From: DATKDU01 sp035512595
GTDB lineage: Bacteria > Planctomycetota > Planctomycetia > Pirellulales > Pirellulaceae
Direction: 5' to 3'
Assembly: GCA_035512595.1 (NCBI GenBank)
Contig: DATKDU010000127.1
Coordinates: 1 to 12,296 of the forward strand
DNA: 12,296 bases
Translations under genes and position numbers: made by a program
Shown here: one piece after another, positions 1 through 6,849 of the stretch
Numbering within the stretch: the first letter of the stretch is position 1
Layout of the letters: each line of letters starts with the position of its first letter
Notes under the pieces: model-generated
Database searches by the model: none
Seen by the model: the letters and a program-made list of their open reading frames with translations, nothing else
What the model was told of the DNA's origin: nothing

Positions 1-218
1 ACAATTCGAACTTCAACTCGACCGGTACATCCACCGCGCCCACATCACCGCAACTCGACCCAAAAAACTTGACTCAAACTCAACAAATGTTGCCCTATAA
101 GGGCTCTAACCGATTCGGGCCGATGAACGCCGGCACGCATCATCGCCCCGGGAGCAAGCGATTCTCAAGTTCTTCGGCCGCCGACCCGCATGAGAAGCGC
201 CGATTTCGATGTCGCCTT

Positions 219-660
219 TCACGACGCGGCCAACGGCAGTTCCTTCTCGGCGGCGACTTCGGCGCCCAGCGGCTTGTAGCGGAGGGTCAGGATCTGGCCG
301 CGGATTTCCACGAGCGTGTAGCCGGGGCGGAACTCGCTGAGGTTGTAGCCGGGGGCCTTCTGCTCGGTTAGCTTGCGGTCCTGGTTGTAGAGGGCCGAGG
401 TGAAGACGATTTCGTGGATCGGAGCGCCCTCGGGGCGGGGGCGGTCGGACCAGCCGCGAATGCCGTTGTGGAAGTGGCCGTGCAAGAGGGCGATCACGTG
501 TCCGCTGTGCTTGTCGATCACCTTCGGGATCTTCCGAGAGCAGCACGATCTGCTTGATGGGCGGGCCGGCATCGCCAGCCAGCCCGATGGCTTCCCCATT
601 CTGTAAATTCCGTGCCGGACATTTTGTCCGTCGATATCGATTGCCACCGGGTCCCTTCCC
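219..660 (-). pseudogene. C-terminal remnant of a calcineurin-like metallophosphoesterase, frameshifted
   Basis: The minus strand encodes a recognisable phosphoesterase C-terminus. A GHFH metal-binding motif sits in HVIALLHGHFHNGIRGW, followed by EIVFTSALYNQDRKLTEQK and PGYNLSEFRPGYTLVEIRG, and it ends at a TGA at 219-221. Just upstream, a different frame reads GDAGPPIKQIVLLSED (plus positions about 529-580). That frame joins the first one exactly if a single C is removed near 525-530, giving LSED-PKVIDKHSG. No N-terminal catalytic half (the D-x-H and GD motifs of this superfamily) is found upstream, so the gene is both truncated and frameshifted. The match to the phosphoesterase superfamily rests on the GHFH motif and on family memory. 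A non-functional relic is the most likely state; a sequencing error could explain the frameshift but not the missing N-terminus. Confidence 0.6.
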
Positions 661-881
661 TCATTCACCGGGCGTTATGGGTCGGGTCCTGCCGCGGCGA
701 ACGCCCCCCAGCAACCGAATTGACCGTTAGCCTACGGCGCCTACGGCCGGCGATGAGGGGGAAAACCACTAAGACGCTGCTCCAAAGCGGAATGTTAGCT
801 CCAGGGGGGGGTGGGGAGTTGGCCGGACGACTCACGGCCGTTATAGGAATGTGACTCGGGCAGCCAAACGTTGATGGCTGA
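661..881. other. Intergenic stretch with no supported gene
   Basis: Short open frames exist on both strands, but none has a recognisable domain or a plausible ribosome binding site. The stretch separates the phosphoesterase relic from the dyad in front of the ATPase gene. I see no tRNA, terminator or insertion sequence here. Confidence 0.4.
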
Positions 882-930
882 CGTAGGTGGCCATGGTGCG
901 TGGCCACCTACGGAGTGATGGCCATCTACG
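882..930 (+). promoter_or_regulatory. Dyad plus spaced direct repeat upstream of the ATPase gene
   Basis: CGTAGGTGGCCA (882-893) and TGGCCACCTACG (901-912) form a perfect 12-bp inverted repeat around a 7-nt loop. A third copy with one mismatch, TGGCCATCTACG (919-930), follows in direct orientation 18 bp after the second. The cluster ends 45 bp before the chosen start of the ATPase gene. Three half-sites with regular spacing suggest an operator or an iteron-like binding site. A hairpin acting in RNA is the alternative. No T-run follows, so it does not look like a terminator. Confidence 0.5.
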
Positions 931-975
931 GTGTCTCCCTGCAGAAGTCGCGCACGCAAATGGCGGGAACGATCG

Positions 976-2085
976 ATGCAAGTCAAACAGCTCAACGAAG
1001 TCACTGAGCGGCGGCCGACGTGGATGTGGCCGAATTACGTCCCGTATGGATGCCTCACTTTACTGGACGGCGACCCTGGCGTAAACAAATCAACCGTGGG
1101 TTATGATTTGGCGGCTCGACTGACCGCCGCCGGGCTGATGCCCCGCCAGTCAAGCAGTTCGCCGAGCACCAGGCGTCCCCGGGTATTCCGGCCGCCTCGC
1201 CGTCCCAGGCGCGTATTTATTGGGTCCACCGAAGACGATGAGGCGCGAATACGTGCCACCGTTGTGAGCTGCGGCGGCGATCCAGAACTGGTCACGCTGA
1301 TCAGCGACTTGCGGATGCCGAGTGCCATGGAAGGCTTCTCGCGCCTATTGCGAGAACTGAGCCCGGGGCTCGTAATCCTTGATCCGCTATTGGAGTTTCT
1401 CGACTTTAGTATCAAGAGCAACGAGAAAATCAGACAGACGCTGGGTCCACTGGTCCGATTGGCTCAGGAGTTGGATTTCGCGATCCTTGGGATGCGTCAC
1501 CTCAGCAAGTCATCCGGCGGCGGAAACCCCCTCTATCGTGGTTTGGGCAGCATCGCGTTCATGGGGCTCGCGCGGTCTGCGCTGCTGATCGAGGACGATC
1601 CGCATCTACCTGGGCAGCGAATCTTATCGCACACCAAGTGCAATCTTCAGCAGAAAGCTCGGCCACTGGTTTTTAGGCCGGTCGAACAGAACGGCGGATT
1701 GCGCCCAATTTGGCTCGGATACGCGGAATCTTCCGTGATCCCGCCGGAGAAGGATTCAGCTCGTCTGGATGAGGCCGTATTCGTGTTGTACGTAACCCTT
1801 CGAGAATCGGGCGGCAGCAAGTGGTCGATGTCAGCTAAGCGAGCGGCGGCGGAAGCAGGCATATCTGAACGGACGCTGCGGCGAGCGTATGACCTTTTGG
1901 GCATCGAAACCCGAAAGAGTGGCTTTGCATCTGGGGATGGCTGGGACTGGATTTTGCCTGATTGTGCTACGGTCGTGGCAAACCTCCGCGTACGTCGGCG
2001 AGCCACGCTGTCGCAACAGATCATCCAGTGGGAGGAACAGTTCGCGGCGAATGCTGCTGCCCAGACTGAGAATCGCGAAGACTAG
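976..2085 (+). CDS. RepA-like AAA family ATPase (AAA_25 type) with C-terminal helix-turn-helix
   Basis: This 369-aa protein has the order seen in RepA-like hexameric ATPases of mobile elements: a P-loop DGDPGVNKST (31-40), an acidic GSTEDDEARIR segment (83-93), a Walker B-like LVILDP (132-137), RHLSK (174-178), RGLGSIAFMGLARSALLIED (188-207) and a HTKCNL sensor-like motif (219-224). Residues about 285-328 (SAKRAAAEAGISERTLRRAYDLLGI onward) look like a winged helix-turn-helix. Two oddities stand out. The P-loop glycine before Lys38 is Asn37, so nucleotide binding may be altered. An Arg/Pro-rich insert, PRVFRPPRRPRRV (68-80), sits between P-loop and acidic segment. ATG 976 is preferred over an in-frame GTG at 931, because the family normally begins shortly before a WPNYVPYG-type segment and the GTG lies next to the repeats. 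The ribosome site is weak (cggga). It is the only plus-strand gene of the element and converges on module A. Replication helicase or loader is the likely role. Confidence 0.8.
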   Translation: MQVKQLNEVTERRPTWMWPNYVPYGCLTLLDGDPGVNKSTVGYDLAARLTAAGLMPRQSSSSPSTRRPRVFRPPRRPRRVFIGSTEDDEARIRATVVSCGGDPELVTLISDLRMPSAMEGFSRLLRELSPGLVILDPLLEFLDFSIKSNEKIRQTLGPLVRLAQELDFAILGMRHLSKSSGGGNPLYRGLGSIAFMGLARSALLIEDDPHLPGQRILSHTKCNLQQKARPLVFRPVEQNGGLRPIWLGYAESSVIPPEKDSARLDEAVFVLYVTLRESGGSKWSMSAKRAAAEAGISERTLRRAYDLLGIETRKSGFASGDGWDWILPDCATVVANLRVRRRATLSQQIIQWEEQFAANAAAQTENRED

Positions 2086-2253
2086 TTGGACTCCCATTTT
2101 CCGACAAACGCGCGTCGCCCAACGTCTTTTTAGACTTCACTATTACTATTGCGCCGGAGAGGTACAAGCGACGGGGGAGTTTCTCGTCACCGGGCACGTA
2201 TCTGCTGCCCGCCGCAAATTGTCCGGCATTCCCGAATGCAACCCGCTCCCGCG

Positions 2254-2826
2254 TTACGCACTGGCGGCAGCCGGTGGCTCCTCGGCTTCCGATGGTGACG
2301 CCATTGGCAAAACTCGCAGGGGAAGCTTACCCTTCCCGGCGGCGTAGCCGAGTTTTTCGCGGATCAAGATGAGAGAGCGAAGCGCCGCTTCGTAGCGGCG
2401 CTGGGCCGCCGACTTAGCCGACTGAACAAACCTAGCCTGGGGAAGCGTGCCCGTCGCGCCCCCCGGATTCTCCGCGTCAACTAAGGAAAGCTCCAGCCAG
2501 GAGAGCACCACTCGCTGTATTGCCATTCTTTCCAGCGCCACCTCGCTGGCCCCCAGTTCCGCACGCAGTTCGGCGACCTTTCGTTGATAGCATTCGACGA
2601 AGAACGGATCCTCTCTCGCGATCCGCCGAATGAGAGCGTCCTCCGCATGCTGGGCTAAATCGCCGACTTTTTTCCAGATGTCCGGATTGGCGTCGAGGGT
2701 CTCCTGCAGCGTCTGGCGAGCCTCCTGATCGCCTTCATTGGCCGACTTGACCAAGTCGGCCAAAGGGATCTGGGACGGTCGTGGTGGTGGCCTGAAGACC
2801 CGCCCTTTTTTTCGTTCCGGAAGCAC
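2254..2826 (-). CDS. Helical accessory protein with N-terminal RVFRPPPRP motif
   Basis: This 190-aa protein starts at GTG 2826, 7 nt after a perfect GGAGGAG ribosome site. It opens with a basic KKGRVFRPPPRP motif (about residues 6-17). The rest looks largely alpha-helical and charged, with a segment ALERMAIQRVVLSWLELSL in the middle and AAQRRYEAALRSLILIREKL toward the end, then an Ala/Glu/Pro-rich tail. I recognise the style from planctomycete element proteins that share a helical 'RVVLxWL...QRRYxxAL' layout, but no function is known to me. It is the last gene of module A and starts 92 nt inside the preceding gene, which suggests translational coupling. Possible roles such as partner of the ATPase or of DNA are inference only. 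Confidence 0.7.
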   Translation of the reverse strand: MLPERKKGRVFRPPPRPSQIPLADLVKSANEGDQEARQTLQETLDANPDIWKKVGDLAQHAEDALIRRIAREDPFFVECYQRKVAELRAELGASEVALERMAIQRVVLSWLELSLVDAENPGGATGTLPQARFVQSAKSAAQRRYEAALRSLILIREKLGYAAGKGKLPLRVLPMASPSEAEEPPAAASA

Positions 2827-3124
2827 GTCGTCTCCTCCATTCGCCCCTGTTGTGTTGACGGAAGCCTGCGCAAAGCAGCGCTGCCCGAACTAGAAGATCC
2901 ATCTCTCCGCAAAACTGCTCAAGTGGTTCGATCGCCAGCCGGTGTGCGGCTGCTGCTTGCTCACGCTCGGCGGATGCCTCCCGACCCGCCGCCCGACGAA
3001 GCTCAATGTCGAGAACGGCGAATTCCGCGCCAGGCCCAGTCCCGAGGTAAATCGACCGCACACGCCCGTTAATCCGATGGTATCGATAAAAATATTTCTT
3101 ACCGCCCCGCTGGAGCCATCCCAT
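2735..3124 (-). CDS. Small conserved planctomycete-type protein (KYFYRYHR core, GEWRRRR tail)
   Basis: The ATG at 3124 follows a GGAGGA ribosome site about 10 nt upstream, and the product is 129 aa. The N-terminus reads MGWLQRGGKKYFYRYHRING, then RSIYLGTGPGAEFAVLD: a compact, aromatic and basic beta-rich start. An Ala/Glu-rich helical middle leads to LVRAALLCAGFRQHNRGEWRRRR (residues about 79-101). I recall this overall pattern as a recurrent small protein family of Planctomycetes with no assigned function. Family members usually stop soon after the basic tail; here about 28 further residues run over the start of the next gene, so that extension may carry little meaning. An RNA- or DNA-binding role would fit the basic ends but is not shown. 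Confidence 0.72.
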   Translation of the reverse strand: MGWLQRGGKKYFYRYHRINGRVRSIYLGTGPGAEFAVLDIELRRAAGREASAEREQAAAAHRLAIEPLEQFCGEMDLLVRAALLCAGFRQHNRGEWRRRRASGTKKRAGLQATTTTVPDPFGRLGQVGQ

Positions 3125-3162
3125 TGCTTGACATTCCTCCGTGTGCGCCGGTTTGCTTTTTG

Positions 3163-3981
3163 CTAGGCGACGGCCATCGATTCTTTGGCAACCGAAGCCA
3201 CATAATGGGGAAACGACACTCGGTGGGTGAATTCCGCGGCCAATGCCCGCCAATCGGCAGATGTCTCAGCCGGCTGCTCGTCGGACGACTCGGCAGTAGC
3301 GGCCGGCCGCCGGTACTCATGTGCCATTTGCAGAATCAATCGCAAGTTCTGGCGTGTGGGCCGCATAAGCTCGAACGCCAGCGTGCGACGAAGTGCCAGT
3401 TCCTCGAGATTGACGCTGCCGGGGATGAACTGCAAGTCGTCGATCAGAGACCCACCAATTAGCTGATGGACCGTTTCGATCATACGCTCTAGTGCAACTG
3501 GCCCAGCGAAAAAGCCGTATTTCCGCAGCACTGGGCCAATGCACGGAGCACGCAAACTGAACTCCGAGTATCTGATTGCACGAATACAGATCCAGTCCAA
3601 CGCCTCGCGAGCGTGGTCGATCCGAAACAGCAGCCGCTCATACGCCTGCACGGCCAAGGGGAGCAGCGAATGGCGATCGGCGATCTCGGTGGCACTTTCC
3701 TTTGCCAAGATTCGCGCCTCCAAGATATTAAATTCGAGGCCGCCAGCATCTCGGATAGCCATCGCCTGGTCGATCGCCTGGAACACATCACGGTGCCTCG
3801 GCGGAATGCTCCCGGACGCCCGAGCTTGCAAAAAGTAGATCGCCCTGCGAATCCAATCATCCTGGCACCAGGATGGGATTCTCCGCGTATGGGCTAAGTC
3901 GGCAGCGACTTGGAGCGGCCAGTCCACTGATCGCCAGCGCCAATAGCTATAGCGATCGGTATCCGGGGTTGAGGGGGCCAT
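3163..3981 (-). CDS. 272-aa unknown protein of module A with an HTH-like central segment
   Basis: The start chosen is ATG 3981 (MAPSTPDTDRYSYWRWRSVD), preceded by a GGAAG site 6 nt upstream; the frame stays open further upstream but that part is compositionally unlike a protein start. The central region FNILEARILAKESATEIADRHSLLPLAVQAYERLLFRI (about residues 108-145) has the spacing of a helix-turn-helix ('ILAKESATEIADRHSL'). It is followed by ALDWICIRAIRYSE and a glycine-containing KYGFFAGPVALERMI helix. This resembles a family I recall from planctomycete elements in which 'EARLLAGESxxEIAxR...VxAYExLFF' recurs, function unknown. The C-terminal third is helical with a disordered Glu/Ala stretch. 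It lies 76 nt after the XRE-like gene and 38 nt before the KYFYRYHR gene, so co-transcription is likely. DNA binding is inferred, not shown. Confidence 0.7.
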   Translation of the reverse strand: MAPSTPDTDRYSYWRWRSVDWPLQVAADLAHTRRIPSWCQDDWIRRAIYFLQARASGSIPPRHRDVFQAIDQAMAIRDAGGLEFNILEARILAKESATEIADRHSLLPLAVQAYERLLFRIDHAREALDWICIRAIRYSEFSLRAPCIGPVLRKYGFFAGPVALERMIETVHQLIGGSLIDDLQFIPGSVNLEELALRRTLAFELMRPTRQNLRLILQMAHEYRRPAATAESSDEQPAETSADWRALAAEFTHRVSFPHYVASVAKESMAVA

Positions 3982-4057
3982 GGGTGCTTCCAAATCGACG
4001 TTGGATCGGGAATCTGCGCCACAGACTGCACATGAGCCGACTGCCGCAGATCCGCCG

Positions 4058-4480
4058 CTACGCTGTTTTTCTCTTGCGGCCGGTCGCCCGGCGCCGAATG
4101 TCAGCCACACGCTGGCACAGGTTCGCCGATTCGTCTCTCACGAAGGCCAGCATTTCGGAATCCAGTTCGGCCGCTTCCAACTCCGAAGCGGATAATCGCT
4201 GCATACGCAAGAAAAAGCAGTACGCAGCAAACAAGCCGGTATCTGTCTTGATTTGGTCGACGAAGGCTCGCTGCTTCCAGGACAGCTGACTCACGGCCAG
4301 TGGATCCATCCGCAAATATTCGGCGATCCGCTCGCAGCACCGCTTCTGCAATCGTGTTCCCGACACGATCCAGCGCCGAATCGTCCGCAGCGAGACCCCA
4401 GACTCCTCGGCCAAAGTCTCCGGCGTGACGCCGTGCTCCTCCAACACCACTACGATCGGGGATCCTTTTCCGCGCTTCAT
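4058..4480 (-). CDS. XRE/Cro-like helix-turn-helix regulator
   Basis: ATG 4480 follows GGAGG at an ideal 8-nt spacing; an in-frame GTG 9 nt earlier would overlap that site, so the ATG is preferred. The 140-aa product has an N-terminal helix-turn-helix, LEEHGVTPETLAEESGVSLRTIRRWIVSGTRL (about residues 13-44), of the XRE/Cro kind: an 'xTLAEESGVS' helix, a turn and 'RTIRRW' as recognition helix. The C-terminal 80 residues are helical (DTGLFAAYCFFLRMQRLSASELEAAEL) and end in a basic RRRATGRKRKT tail. It is the first gene of module A and sits next to overlapping dyads (4519-4543), so autoregulation of the operon is a reasonable inference. It could also activate excision or replication genes. Confidence 0.75.
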   Translation of the reverse strand: MKRGKGSPIVVVLEEHGVTPETLAEESGVSLRTIRRWIVSGTRLQKRCCERIAEYLRMDPLAVSQLSWKQRAFVDQIKTDTGLFAAYCFFLRMQRLSASELEAAELDSEMLAFVRDESANLCQRVADIRRRATGRKRKTA

Positions 4481-4518
4481 GAAATACACCTCCCTGTGGC
4501 AGTCCCTACATTCACGAA

Positions 4519-4543
4519 TAGCGATTTGCTAAAAAAATAGCAA
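4519..4543 (-). promoter_or_regulatory. Overlapping dyads in the probable promoter of module A
   Basis: Two inverted repeats share one arm: TAGC-N5-GCTA (4519-4531) and TTGCTA-N6-TAGCAA (4526-4543, with A6 in the spacer on the plus strand). They lie about 40-65 bp upstream of the XRE-like start codon. On the minus strand TTGCTA, 17 bp, then TATTCG could serve as a poor -35/-10 pair overlapping the dyads. Operator of the neighbouring regulator is the natural reading. The hairpin with a T-run in the loop is unlike a terminator, because the T-run is not 3' of the stem. Confidence 0.4.
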
Positions 4544-4769
4544 CCGACTGCTGAGTGGTTTTCCTCGCGGGCGCTCGCCACCTCCTAGCGATGGCGTTTG
4601 TGCTCCGCCAACTTCGGTGCAAAAGTGCTGCAAGCGCTTGTGTCAATTGACGGAGTTCATGCGGCACACCTGGATTTGGGCGTGATGTCGATATGATCAA
4701 ACTGACGGCCGTTCCGGCGCTGGCTGAGGGCTGAACGCGGTTCGTCGCGAGACCACCAGCGTTGCGATT
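4544..4769. other. Intergenic stretch between module A promoter and the gene after the RT
   Basis: No convincing gene: a 62-codon minus-strand frame (4512-4700) has no ribosome site and no domain. A perfect 10-bp palindrome GTCAATTGAC lies at 4642-4651, and on the minus strand it gives a consensus -35 hexamer TTGACA, but I see no good -10 at the right distance. Confidence 0.4.
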
Positions 4770-5246
4770 CTAGGGCCAGAGACCAGTGATCTGTCCGCTC
4801 CAGTGATTGACCAGCCTGGGCAATTCATCGCTGATCTCGTCGAGTACCTTCAGTTGGCGGCGGTCGATTTGGTCGTACTCGAAATGGTGGGCGAGGATGC
4901 AGTGATGCTTGAAGAGCAGCTCACCAAGCCGGGCGAATTCGGCAATTTCCAATACGAGTCGACAGCAACTCAGGCGTTTCCCTTCGCTAATGATAGGGAG
5001 CCAATGCCGGTATTCACGCGACGTGAACACGACGGGCAATCGAGCCAAATCGTAGAGGAAGCGCCAGCTGTAGCCGGTCTCGGCCATCAGCTTGGCGATG
5101 GCCGCCTTGGCCTTTCCATGCGGCGCTCGGCGGAGCGTATCAGCGACCAGCAGGCCGACACGGAAGTACGACAGGCCGAGCAGGCGGTCGATCGCGGGCC
5201 GATTGAGGCGGCCTGCGCGGGAAGGGGAGGTTGTCGAGGTGGTCAT
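4770..5246 (-). CDS. Small unknown protein, copy 1 of a family flanking the RT
   Basis: This 158-aa protein starts at ATG 5246 (MTTSTTSPSRAGRL), with only a weak GGAA ribosome site; an in-frame GTG lies four codons earlier. Its core, FRVGLLVADTLRR, then GKAKAAIAKLMAETGYSWRF, then LYDLARLPVVFTSREYRHWL (about residues 31-80), matches the core of the gene at 7972-8355 almost motif by motif. The shared pattern is VGLLV, GKAA, TGYSxRxLYDLAxLxxVFTxREYxxWL. The C-terminal half (LGELLFKHHCILAHHFEYDQIDRRQLK) is specific to this copy and rich in His, Asp and Glu. No catalytic motif is evident. It is 179 nt downstream of the RT on the same strand and could be co-transcribed with it. The family may bind nucleic acid, but this is only a guess from small size and position. 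Confidence 0.65.
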   Translation of the reverse strand: MTTSTTSPSRAGRLNRPAIDRLLGLSYFRVGLLVADTLRRAPHGKAKAAIAKLMAETGYSWRFLYDLARLPVVFTSREYRHWLPIISEGKRLSCCRLVLEIAEFARLGELLFKHHCILAHHFEYDQIDRRQLKVLDEISDELPRLVNHWSGQITGLWP

Positions 5247-5425
5247 GTGCGTTTCCACGCTAAGAAAAAGTGGTGATGTCCCGGTGGTTAGTGCAGTTGC
5301 GTGCTCTTCAATGGTGCTGATGCCCCGGGCATGCCGCAGGAAGCGTAATGCTGATCCCGCATCCGCAGCGCCAACTCGCCCGTCGCCAAAAGGTCCTTCT
5401 TGAAGCTCCGAAACTTTTTGACTAC
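5247..5425. other. Gap after the RT gene; no domain V-like hairpin seen
   Basis: A group II intron would place its ~34-nt domain V hairpin (AGC triad at the base, GNRA cap) after the RT reading frame. Reading this gap on the minus strand I find only a 5-bp ATGCC/GGCAT hairpin with a 3-nt loop (5319-5331) and nothing with domain V form. No ribosome-binding-site-linked reading frame is evident. Confidence 0.4.
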
Positions 5426-6793
5426 TTATTCGGCGTTATCCCTCCGTGAGTGTGACGCTCTTTGCCCAGGAAAACTCCCACTTCGTTCGCTGCTCGGCTG
5501 CAGCACCAGCCCGTGCAGCTGCTTGGCGAAAGTCAGCCAGGAACAGCGCCAGTGCTCTCGCAGGCTGCTCCCTTTGATTGCGCTTACGCCGTGCACCTTG
5601 GCCAGGGAGACGAGGCGGCGCACTACGGTGTCGCGAGCGGAATCGCGATAACACAGCGCGAAATAGCCCAGCCAGCTGTAGAGCGCCGAGCGCCTGACCG
5701 ACTGCGGCACTTCCATGACTTGCGCTCGGCGTAGTTTGCCGGCCAGCGAGATCCAAGCTTCCTCGGTGATTTCGCCGTCCAGGAGGTAATAGCTCCCGCG
5801 GCGGACGCGCATGCCCAGCCAGTCGGTATGCCCTCCCTCGTTGAGGTCGGCAATGGCTTCGTCCACGCCGAACTTCAACTTGAGGCCTGCGTCTTGGAGG
5901 CACTTCCGCTGGTAGGCATCGACCTCGTTGGCCTGCTGCCGACTATCGCACATGATCAACATGTCGTCCGCGTATCGAAGCGGCCGTAGGGGCGGGAACT
6001 CGGCCCGCAGCAGCCTGTCGTGGAAGTGATTGACATAGACGTGGAGCAGCAGCATCGAGGTAGGCGAGCCTTGGCCGATCCCTTTCCCTGTCTGCAGGCA
6101 AGTCTTGCTGAGCTGCTCTAGCAGTCCGACCAGTGGCTGAGGAAAACGGGCAAATAGATTGAACAGCCGGCCGCGCGGTATGAAGTCGAACGCCCCGACG
6201 ACATCATTGGCGAGCCAAGTCCACCTCGAATGCTCCCGGACAATTTGGAATGCCGCGGCGAAGGCGGCGGGAGGGCCCAGGCGGGGCAGGCCGCCGTACG
6301 CGTCAGTGAATCCGGGCGCGAGCAGGGGGGTCAGCGTCAGCGCCAGCGCCCGACCGACGATCCGGTCGAAAATGTTGTACAAGGAAATCGGTCGCCGACC
6401 TCCTCCGGGCTTGCCGATCCATGTGGGTTGCGGGTCGTCCACTTGGTACTGCTCGGAGCGGAGCGCGGCGGAGACCTTGCGACACTCCTCCCACATATCG
6501 CACCTCGCAAGGTTCGCGTAGGTGACGCCGTCAGGCCCCGGTGCACGGCCGCCGTAGCGACGCAGGTACTCATAGGCTTCGTGGAGGCTGCGAGGGTCGG
6601 TCCCGACCTGGAAGGTCAGGCTGCGCAGCTCCTGCATCAATTCGGCATCGCCCCTTTTCCAAGCTGCCTTGCACTGACCGCACCACCAGTGGGACAGGCC
6701 GTCGGCGGGTCCAGCGTTATCCAGAACGGGGCGATTGTATTCCCGCGGCTTGTATTCAGGGCGACAATCGCGCGTCGCAAAGAAGCTCGACAT
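5426..6793 (-). CDS. Reverse transcriptase, group-II-like fold, no maturase/HNH extension seen
   Basis: A 455-aa RNA-directed DNA polymerase. ATG 6793 is 6 nt after AGGAG; the frame runs further upstream but through a G-rich hairpin, so it is not used. The motifs follow the RT order: RT0 GRAPGPDGVTYANL (83-95), RT1 IGKPGGGRRPISLYNIFDRIVGRAL (126-150), catalytic Asp197 in NDVVGAFDF, RT4 GIGQGSPTSMLLLHVYVN (238-255) and the active-site YADD (274-277). A thumb-like SWLGYFALCY (373-382) follows. RT0 and RT1 resemble group II intron RTs, but the usual PQGxxxSP of motif 4 is replaced by GQGSPTSM, and the C-terminus lacks the zinc/HNH endonuclease. Some of the thumb could stand for a reduced maturase X domain. 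An N-terminal WWCGQC (36-41) is a single CxxC with no obvious second pair. The gene follows a ~590-nt structured non-coding stretch. Group II remnant, domesticated RT or an unclassified defence-type RT all remain possible. Confidence 0.88.
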   Translation of the reverse strand: MSSFFATRDCRPEYKPREYNRPVLDNAGPADGLSHWWCGQCKAAWKRGDAELMQELRSLTFQVGTDPRSLHEAYEYLRRYGGRAPGPDGVTYANLARCDMWEECRKVSAALRSEQYQVDDPQPTWIGKPGGGRRPISLYNIFDRIVGRALALTLTPLLAPGFTDAYGGLPRLGPPAAFAAAFQIVREHSRWTWLANDVVGAFDFIPRGRLFNLFARFPQPLVGLLEQLSKTCLQTGKGIGQGSPTSMLLLHVYVNHFHDRLLRAEFPPLRPLRYADDMLIMCDSRQQANEVDAYQRKCLQDAGLKLKFGVDEAIADLNEGGHTDWLGMRVRRGSYYLLDGEITEEAWISLAGKLRRAQVMEVPQSVRRSALYSWLGYFALCYRDSARDTVVRRLVSLAKVHGVSAIKGSSLREHWRCSWLTFAKQLHGLVLQPSSERSGSFPGQRASHSRRDNAE

Positions 6794-6820
6794 GTGGTGC
6801 TCCTGGGTAAAAGAGCCGGT

Positions 6821-6847
6821 GGGGGGATCGGTTAATCCCCCCCCCCC
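6821..6847 (-). promoter_or_regulatory. G/C-run hairpin just ahead of the RT ribosome site
   Basis: GGGGGGAT (6821-6828) pairs with ATCCCCCC (6835-6842) around a 6-nt loop; the C-run continues to 11 consecutive C (6837-6847), so the pairing can slip. It ends about 20 nt upstream of the RT ribosome site AGGAG on the minus strand, where it would sit in the leader. It could limit translation or close the structured RNA. The 11-C tract is also prone to length change. Confidence 0.5.
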
Positions 6848-6849
6848 AC

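Noticed and set aside
4512..4700. A 62-codon minus-strand open frame
   Set aside because: No ribosome site, no domain, and it overlaps the probable operator of module A.
5247..5425. Domain V/VI of a group II intron after the RT
   Set aside because: No ~34-nt hairpin with an AGC base and GNRA cap could be found by eye; an Infernal search would be decisive.
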